DNA from: Batillaria attramentaria
Taxonomy: Eukaryota; Mollusca; Gastropoda; Batillariidae
Reading direction: 5' to 3'
NCBI GenBank assembly: GCA_018292915.2
Contig: JACVVK020000317.1
Span: 585,001-649,000 of the forward strand
Length of the DNA stretch: 64,000 nucleotides
Shown here: piece by piece, positions 57,352 through 64,000 of the stretch
Layout of the letters: each line of letters starts with the position of its first letter
Position numbering within the stretch: position 1 is the stretch's first letter
The notes under the pieces: generated by a model
What the model was told of the DNA's origin: nothing
What the model saw: only the letters and a program-made list of their open reading frames with translations
Database searches by the model: none
Position numbers and translations under genes: made by a program

Positions 57352-58323
57352 ACCATAAGCCCATTTTTGCATTATCAGTGGACAAGCAACCGAGAGAGCG
57401 AGACCTGCATTTTTTAAAGTTCATGGCAAGCTGTTTTTCTTGGGAAAAAGTCAGGTTCAGGTGTTCTAGTCGTTTGACTTTAAGTTAAAAACGTTTAACA
57501 GTAGTTTCTCATGGATCCATTTGTCATGTGTAGGAATAAACAGATGCAGAATTATTTTTTTAAAATTATTATTATTTTCAGAGAATGAATGCTGCTTTGA
57601 GTTAAAGTAATCAATAAAGTAATCTTATCTTATCTTATGATGTCGTGCCAAATCCTGAATATAGACTTTTTTGTTCTGACATTTTTTCTTTGTTTGCTTT
57701 TTGTCATTATTGTTTGTGGGTTAGCTTTTTGTATTGTCGAAGTTGCATTTGTGTTCTTGTTTTGTGTGTGTGTGAAGTCTTGTGGTCTTGTGTGTTCTTA
57801 CCATCAGTACAAATTTTCTGCTTAAAAAACAAATGAACGCAAGCAAGCCCTTTCCTACTTTTCTCTCTCAGGGCCGGATCTGGGGGGTGGGGTGTTCCTG
57901 AGTGTCTGGAATCCCCCCCCCCTCCCCCGCCCTGAGCATGTACCTTCAAATAAGCAAAAAAAACCAAAACAAAACAACAACAACAACAACAACAAACAAA
58001 AAAGAGAGAGAGAGAGAGAGGTGCCCCCCCTCACCCCCCCCCCCCCCCCTTTGTCAGGAAATCACTGGTGCTATGCACACATTCGCAGAATGAGTGGAAC
58101 CCCTCCTCCCCCCCCCCCCTTTGTCTTTGTGTTCTGAGATAACGTTGTATTACAACAGTAGTCACTAAATTTTCTAACACAGTGCGAGCATAACTGAGAA
58201 ATCCGAAGGTTCCATGTCTGTAGCAGAGAAAACACAGGAGTAGTCAAGCAGTATCTGCAATGTGAGAATGGAAACCATCAATGTGCATGCTAAATTGTGC
58301 AGTAAATGAATCAAACACATAGA

Positions 58324-58395
58324 AGGTGGATCGTAGCCAGGGCTGTAGGTGGATTGTAGCCAGTGCGAAAACAGACAGGTAGGTGGATTGTAGCC
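58324..58395 (-). repeat. Right subterminal motif cluster of the zinc-finger transposon
   Basis: Three copies of the complementary motif (T)AGGTGGATTGTAGCC start at 58324 (one mismatch, ATC for ATT), 58346 and 58380. A fourth, split version runs into the right TIR at 58785-58809. Orientation is opposite to the left cluster. Confidence 0.75.
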
Positions 58396-58849
58396 GACGA
58401 CGGAGCAGTGGGTAAAGATATTTGCAAACTGTGAAATAACTCAGGCTTTTCAAGTCAGCATATTCTCTGAAACGGCCCTAGAGACATCAGTGTTGAAAGT
58501 CAGTGCAAGATTATCTGGAATTAGTGCCCCGTTTTTCACTGATTTCCTGTTAATCGACAAATGAACCGAACAATTTCGTTACTGTCATACAAATATAACC
58601 TGTGTGAGTGTTGTAGTGTACATTTTAACGTAACACGTGGTATGTATGAAGAAAAAGGTCTTATGCACCTGTGAACTTAACATCACATCGCATTTGTTTC
58701 ATTTCATGCCTTTTGTAGCAGCAGTCTTGCAGGCTGCCAAACACACGTGCGGGCGCAATTTGGATGAATACGCTAGTAGCCGAGTAGGTGGATGGAGCAG
58801 ATTGTAGCCGTATACACGGCGTGTAATTAGGAAGCCCAGTAATCTTACA

Positions 58850-59105
58850 CGGAACCACACTGATAACATTTCTGACGTTTACACACTGACGTATGACGTA
58901 GAGCACTGGTTCGCTCATGTATTTACGTACTACACAAATTTGGGCACCTCACGGAACCACCTAAAAGTTCTGACGTTTACACACTGACGTATGACGTAGA
59001 GCACTGGGTGATCCAAGTATTTACGTAGTACACAACTATTGGACACTACACAATTACATAAAATGTTCGACGTTTTCACGCTGGAGTTATGCGCAGAGCG
59101 CTGGA
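58850..59105. repeat. 98-bp tandem repeat, ~3 units
   Basis: TCTGACGTTTACACACTGAC GTATGACGTAGAGCACTGG recurs at 58871 and 58969, with a degraded unit at 59067. It lies just outside the right TIR of the zinc-finger transposon. Confidence 0.85.
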
Positions 59106-59474
59106 CCGCCTTTGTGTGATCAGTCTACACTACAGTCCGAAAAAAAAACAACCAAAAAACATCACGTGCTGTATTGTACACAGCAAGGGCCCGCGATAGC
59201 ACGCAGGCTGCCGACAACAGCTAATGGGTAGATGTTTCACGTACATTTTGTTCACGCATCAACCGCAAACATAACACGCAACTCGGGCACCCGTCCGGAA
59301 CCACAATCAGGAGTCATTACGGTTTTGACAACGCTGTGCATTCTTTGGTCTGCAAAAACTGGCTTCTTCCTGTGTTGCAACCCAGGTGCTTTTGCCATGA
59401 CGCTACGTGAAAACCAAATTCACACACTCCGACCCTCCGGACCGTGGGCATTCCTTGGCTGCAGAGATTAAGAA
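59106..59474. other. Unassigned
   Basis: Nothing recognised. Confidence 0.5.
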
Positions 59475-59806
59475 ATAGACGACTTCACTCGGCAAACCCC
59501 CGAGGCCAGACTCCCGCCCCTTCACCGCTCTGCCGTGTACTGGAAAAACACAGTACGTCCATGACGTCATTTTATTGAAAAAGGGGTGATTTCGAGATGA
59601 AAGAGATTGACCTAATGGTCTTTTTCCTCAAATGACGCTAGCGTACTTACTGCTTTCTTTCCGCGTTTCAGTCATATCAAACTACACGTGCTCCCCTCTT
59701 TGTAGTGTTCTTGTTTGCCAGACTATGCCGTGTGTTGTGCATGCCGCCGCACGCGATTGGCTGAATTCTTGGGGCTCTCCCCTCAGTTTTGATTGACAGG
59801 AGCCTG
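59475..59806 (+). mobile_element. MITE E copy 5
   Basis: ATAGACGACTTCACTCGGC through CCATGACGTCATTTT, CGCGATTGGCTGAATTC and GATTGACAGGAGCC. The second internal CRE-like site is mutated (AATGACGCTAG). Confidence 0.75.
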
Positions 59807-60194
59807 TTTCGTTTTGTCCGTCTCTCTATCTCTCTTTCTTCAAGATGCAGCGTGAACTGTTGACGGGGTTGCTGAAAGCAACGATTCATTCCCGCTTCTC
59901 TCATTTCGTCTCGCATCTCAATTGTCGTCCGCACAACAGAACCGATCCCTCACCCTTCACAGTCGTGTTCCGAACCACCGGTTCTGATTGGCTGCCTCGT
60001 TTTCAGAGTGAGGCCATTAGCAGACCGGAGAAAATGGTGAAATGTTTCAGTCCAACTCGGCGCTGTGCATCTGTCACTACTCGCTAGGAAGGAGGAGTGT
60101 GTGTGTGTGTGTGTGTTGGGGGGGGGGGGCAAGAAGGGGGTAGGAGTTAATGGGGGGGGGGGGGGGGGGCAAGAAGTTGAAGGGAAGTGTATAC

Positions 60195-60305
60195 TGAGCT
60201 GAGAGTCACCTACTCTACGGGTGCGAGGTTACGGGTGTTTCTCTTGTTATGGCACATCTGGCGCAAGTGAATGATTACATCAGTAGTTCTCGGGCCCGGG
60301 GGGGG
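60195..60305 (+). mobile_element. SINE B body fragment, diverged
   Basis: CGGGTGCGAGGTTACGGGTG through GATTACATCAGTAGTTCTCG and GGCCCGG parallels the middle of SINE B (28803-28910) with many changes. It ends in poly-G. Confidence 0.55.
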
Positions 60306-60504
60306 GGGGGGGGGGACGACACTGAGGCTGGCGTAGAGGGTGGACAGGGAAAAAAATTACAAAGGAAATTCGTGGTGGCCATTAGATAAACTTGCAACTT
60401 CCGTTGTTTGCATCTTGAGTCAGAGAAACTGATCCACAAAACCTAAAAAAAAAAATTAAAAAAAATTATGATGATAATAATTTCAAGTAAAAAATTGAAT
60501 AGGG

Positions 60505-60665
60505 GGTGGGTGGGTGGGGGTTTGGGGGTTTAACGTCCTTTTCCACTACATAGGGTGATATCAAAGACGGGGCAACGATGAAAAAGCCAGCACAAATATT
60601 TGGCCCCAGCCGGGATCGAACTCACGACCCGAGCATTAGAAGTCCAACGCTCTACCATTCGACCC
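60505..60665 (-). mobile_element. SINE A truncated in the D-arm
   Basis: Typical 3' end and body; the 5' end stops at CCATTCGACC. Near-matching flanks TGAATAGGG and TGAAAAGGG suggest a 9-bp TSD with one mismatch. Confidence 0.85.
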
Positions 60666-61573
60666 TGAAAAGGGAGTACGGTTTTCAACAACAACAAAAA
60701 TTCTAGAAGCTGCTGCACTCCGCAGAGCAAAGCATGAAAGGATTTCTTTCGCTTTCCACGCTCAGTGCATCTCCAACAGGGAACACCCGTACTGTGACGT
60801 CAGCCATTCTCGCCGGAAACCGTACACTAGGGACTCGTTGGCGGCGCGCACTCGTTTGTATTCCTACGCCATATCGGCCGCTAGGGATGATGGGAATGTG
60901 CTAACGATTTATGGCCGTTTGAACGGACCCTTTCGTCTCCTCTCCGCGTACGTGGCGACATTTCTACCGGGTGGAGCGAGGAAGGCAGAGGACGAAATTC
61001 TCTCCGCTTCGGTCGAGCAATTGAGCCAGGAGTTGGGACAGATCCAATTCATTCGCTGACCGTTTGGACGACAGTGTCTGTGGCCTCAAATTAGGCAGCG
61101 TTCAAGTCTTGGTCGCCGCCATATCAGTCATCGTGATTTGGGGCAAGCGCCTTAACAAAGTGCCCAGAATCCGAGCGCGGTTTTATTAGATTTTCAAACG
61201 TGTTGTGAATCACTTGTGATGTTAGATATTCCCTTTGTAGATTTCCCCAAGGACACTTGTACCGGCCGTGAGGGACGTCAGTTGTAATATCGTTACATGT
61301 AATACAGCACATGACTGAACGACAGTTGTTAAAAAAAAAAAAAATGAGAACACTACAGTAGAACTACAGCTATGCATAGCGATATTGTTACCTCGTGTCG
61401 CGCATGTCAAGTTTAAATCTAATATTTGCTATACAAACACGGATCAGCTATTCATTATATTAATGTATGGAATATTGGGAGACTATGATAAACTTGCTTG
61501 TACATTCTATGGTATTGAATCCCCCCTCCCCCGATAATAATAAAATAAAATAAATAAATAAATAACTATTGAG

Positions 61574-61627
<54 letters not shown>

Positions 61628-61765
61628 TGTGTGTGTGTGTGTGCGCGCGTGCGTTTTGGTGACGTAAGTTTTCAGCCTGCTGACTGTGCCAAAGCGAACC
61701 CATGCTTCAAACCACACACTTGGTCGTTCACACCACAAACACGTGTCGCTCTGGACAGCACTCGC
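60666..61765. other. Unassigned, including a CpG-rich segment
   Basis: 60790-61075 is CpG-rich with TGTGACGTCAGC and CGCCGGAAACCG (CRE- and ETS-like) and a 73-codon frame (60838-61059) lacking ATG. It could be a promoter or exon of an unseen gene; not assigned. Confidence 0.4.
61575..61646. repeat. (TG)n(GA)n(TG)n microsatellite
   Basis: Interrupted TG tract ending GCGCGCGTGCG. Confidence 0.95.
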
Positions 61766-61878
61766 GAGCCGACCTCGGCCGCAGGAATAATCCCGCTTGC
61801 CTCGCTCCCGATTCGAACCCGGGTCTCCCGGTCCATGGTCCGAAGTTCAGTTTAACCACTACACTACGGGGGGCCGGT
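61766..61878 (-). mobile_element. SINE B head fragment
   Basis: The minus-strand head is complete, with GATTCGAACCCGGGTCTCCC on the plus strand and TCCATGGTCCGAAG. A few bases are inserted in the A-box (AGTTCAGTTTAACCACTACA). The body is lost after about 110 bp. Confidence 0.8.
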
Positions 61879-62312
61879 GGCACACCGAGGTAATTCAATC
61901 CTACCGTTCAGTCCCGGCAACTCTCAGCTTACACTAAACATTCCAATAGATCACAGATGGAGATGGTCAGACGGTACACCCGGGCTGTTTCAATTGCGCC
62001 ACTTTGGATTCGATTTCTGCCTTCTCATTTGCGATTGTGTTACTCTGCTAATGGGGGCCGGTGTTTTTGAGCCCATAACAGGACGATATATACCCTGTTG
62101 GGCTATTTCCTGACTCCACCCAACAAAACCATAGCTTAACGTGCGAGTAGTAACGGTGATTTACTTCCATCCGTTAATGCTTAAATGTCTGCAATCTCCA
62201 CTTAAATGCCACAAACCGTGGGTTTTTGTTGTTGTTGTTGTTGTTGTTTTACATCCGACTGTGCAAAATTAGCACTCAACACTGTCACAGTAAAGTTTTC
62301 AGCGAAACCCCA
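61879..62312. other. Unassigned
   Basis: (GTT)n at 62226-62246; nothing else recognised. Confidence 0.5.
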
Positions 62313-62880
62313 TTAAAGATCTAAGCTCCCAACAAAAAGCTTTCCGAAGTGTGAAAAAATGTTACAGAGTCGACCGTGCAAGCACAGTCAACTCTGTCAC
62401 AGTTGCAGAGTTTTCAGCGTCCCTGAAACCCCAATAAAAGCCAAGGGCAGCCTGATTTCAAAGCTCAGTTTGCGTTTTGACACTGAGCGAGAAAGATCGT
62501 GCAGCAGTAACATCCGCTAGATACTGTAGCGATGTGTCTCGCTCACAGACCAAAAGCCAAATAATGTCACGGCAAACTCGTGCTCTGGTTTTATAAGGGT
62601 CCACGAAGCGCTGAAAACTCTGCAATTGTGACATCGTTGACTGTGCTTGTACGGTCGACTCTGTAATTTTTTTTTTTTTCACACTTCGGAAAGCTTTTTG
62701 TTGGGAGCTTAGATCTTTAAAAGCCAAGAGGAGCCTTATTTCACAACTCCGTTTTGATGCTGATGGCAGAAAGATGGCAGTGGCTAGTCTTCTCGTGCAG
62801 CACACTAGTGGTGCATCTTCCGCACTGACTAAAAGCACAATCAAGTCCCTCGCAAACTCATGCTCTGGTTTTATCACTGT
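62313..62880. repeat. Compound repeat A-B-A(inverted)-B
   Basis: Segment A (62313-62430; GATCTAAGCTCCCAACAAAA, AGCTTTCCGAAGTGTGAAAA) returns inverted at 62608-62720. Segment B (62437-62598; AAAAGCCAAG…GCAAACTCGTGCTCTGGTTT) returns in direct orientation at 62718-62878. On the minus strand both B copies share a frame with RDLIVLLVSAED and RDIIWLLVCERD. Confidence 0.75.
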
Positions 62881-62954
62881 TAGCGGCTTTTTGTTGAGAC
62901 TGCAGACCTTTAAGGGGTCGTGCCGAACGTCTGCCATACAAGCAAGTTGTGGGT

Positions 62955-63306
62955 GGTTGTTGGTTGTTGTTGTTTCTTTTTATCGTTGTTTGTTTCATTG
63001 GGGTTTTTTTGTTGTTGTTGTTGTTGGAGGTGGTGGTGAGGCTGTTGTTGTTTCTTTGTTGTTGTTTATTGTTGTTTTTGTTGTTGTTTTGTCTGTTTGT
63101 TTGTTTTTGTTTGTAGCTGTTTTGTTTGTTTGGGTTTTTTTGTTTCCGGGTTTTTGGTTTTTGTCGTTTTGTTGTTTGTTTGTTTGTTCGTTTGTTTTTT
63201 GTTGTTGTGTTGTTGTTGTTTGTTGTTTTTGTTTGTTTGTTTGTTGTTGTTGTTTTTGTGTGTGTGTTTTTTTTTGTTCTTTTTTTTTTGTTTTTTTTTT
63301 GGGGGG
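62955..63306. repeat. G/T-rich (GTT)n-like low-complexity region
   Basis: 350 bp made almost entirely of G and T on the plus strand. A twin at 19130-19480 has the same texture. Long frames on either strand (poly-Val/Phe/Cys or poly-Asn/Lys) are artefacts. Confidence 0.9.
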
Positions 63307-63662
63307 GAGTCTTGTTGTTTTGGCCAAAACCTTGCGTCACGAGAAACGTATTTAAACTGTACATCCAGAACGTAGTTCAATGTAACAAGTTCGCGAGTGG
63401 GTTTGCAGCAGCGTGCTGGTCATGTTCTGGAACTCGCCATGTGACTGACGGGTTTGCCCTCGCTGACGTGCATTTGTGGGTCCGGACATGTGTGTGGGGA
63501 CACAGTGTTAGCCATGATCCAGATCACTGATGCTTTGTGCTCATGACAAAGTTACGCTGACAATGTAGCTGTCGGTGTGTACCTAGCTAGGCTCATATCG
63601 GTATCTAGCCTGTTCTCCAGATTGCATTGGTGTTGCTCAGTTACGAGTAGGTTGGCTTAGTT
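63307..63662. other. Unassigned
   Basis: Nothing recognised. Confidence 0.5.
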
Positions 63663-63915
63663 CACCGGCCCCTGTAGCGTAGTGGTTAGCACTTCGGACC
63701 ATGGACCGGGGAGACCCGCGTTCAAGTCCCAGCCGAGGCAAGCGGGATTTTTCCTACCTAGGTCGCTTCCTACCCAGAGCGGGTGTGCTATGGGCCCGAT
63801 AGGGAGGCTGTTGCCACACAGCCGAGATTCACCCACTTCACGGGTGGCGATTTTGGGGGTGCTTCCATAAATTGAACTGGCAAAGAGTTGGGGCAGCAAA
63901 AAAAAAAAAAAAAAA
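63663..63915 (+). mobile_element. SINE B with internal deletion
   Basis: The head and first ~190 bp match the 28633 copy. It then jumps at GGGGGTGCTTCC to AACTGGCAAAGAGTTGGGGC and a poly-A tail, skipping about 250 bp of body. Confidence 0.88.
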
Positions 63916-64000
63916 GTTCGCTTAGCTCATTTCCACAACCTTAAGGCCGTTCTTAACCGGGCGAACCACCAGTTAGGCGAACTTGTTCCAGAGGTTCGGC

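Larger units (their letters stand above)
56225..58831. mobile_element. TIR transposon carrying a C2H2 zinc-finger gene
   Basis: The two ends (56225-56270 and 58786-58831) are 46-bp inverted repeats with only two mismatches, beginning CCTAATTACACGCCGTG. Next to each TIR lie three more copies of a 15-16 bp motif, GGCTACAATCCACCT(A): in this sense at 56642, 56665 and 56699, and as its complement at 58324, 58346 and 58380. The mirror arrangement of subterminal motifs is typical of transposase-binding sites in cut-and-paste elements. The interior holds a zinc-finger frame and no recognisable DDE transposase, so the element is probably non-autonomous or uses an unrecognised protein. A 'TA' can be read at each end (CTA|ATTACACG and CGTGTAAT|TAG) if the TIR is trimmed; no longer TSD is seen. 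Alternative: a host gene flanked by a local inverted duplication. Confidence 0.6.

Overview
This window reads as gene-poor, repeat-rich nuclear DNA from an animal, most likely a marine mollusc (probably a gastropod). The reasoning: there is no prokaryotic gene packing, and almost every long open frame is low-complexity or tandem-repeat DNA. Long (CA)n/(TG)n, (CT)n and poly-G/C tracts occur every few kb. The recognisable elements are tRNA-derived SINEs, 5'-truncated LINE ends and small terminal-inverted-repeat (TIR) transposons, as in lophotrochozoan genomes. The taxon is inference; nothing in the window fixes it.

One tRNA-derived SINE family ('SINE A' here) has about 20 copies on both strands. 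Nine have exact 11-15 bp target-site duplications (TSDs) that I could read directly, and one more has an 11-bp TSD with a single mismatch. A second family ('SINE B', about 500 bp full length, A-rich tail) has a complete copy at 28633-29133 and several fragments. Families C, K and L are also tRNA-headed. Non-LTR retrotransposons survive only as C-terminal pieces (7795-8080, 8649-9083, 31078-31491, 36469-36784) and one internal piece (15431-15581). DNA-type elements include a piggyBac-like MITE (24448-24655), the CAGGGCCC MITE family (about 17590, 36841, 45741 and 49506-49979), MITE E with internal TGACGTCA sites (five copies), a hAT-like element with G-tracts (19705-20197) and an 890-bp inverted-repeat element (47035-47924).

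Minisatellites lie at 1531-2065 (53 bp), 13969-14075 (11 bp), 18143-18708 (25 bp), 53344-54085 (23 bp) and 55385-55840 (32 bp). They create long open frames that are not genes.

The only convincing protein-coding locus is a five-finger C2H2 zinc-finger frame at 56769-57351. It has a plausible non-coding first exon and a 462-bp intron. It sits inside a 2.6-kb segment (56225-58831) bounded by 46-bp near-perfect TIRs, with three further subterminal motifs at each end in mirror orientation. I read this as a zinc-finger-bearing DNA transposon, and it is my best candidate for something undescribed. The zinc-finger frame seems broken by one extra T in a T7 tract. Second best is a 671-bp near-palindrome with an 11-bp TSD (35515-36185). 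Its two ends match a roughly 60-bp 'mini-retroposon' that occurs elsewhere in the window (for example 28169-28237).

No rRNA, bona fide tRNA, CRISPR array or complete host gene was found. All family letters are labels local to this answer.
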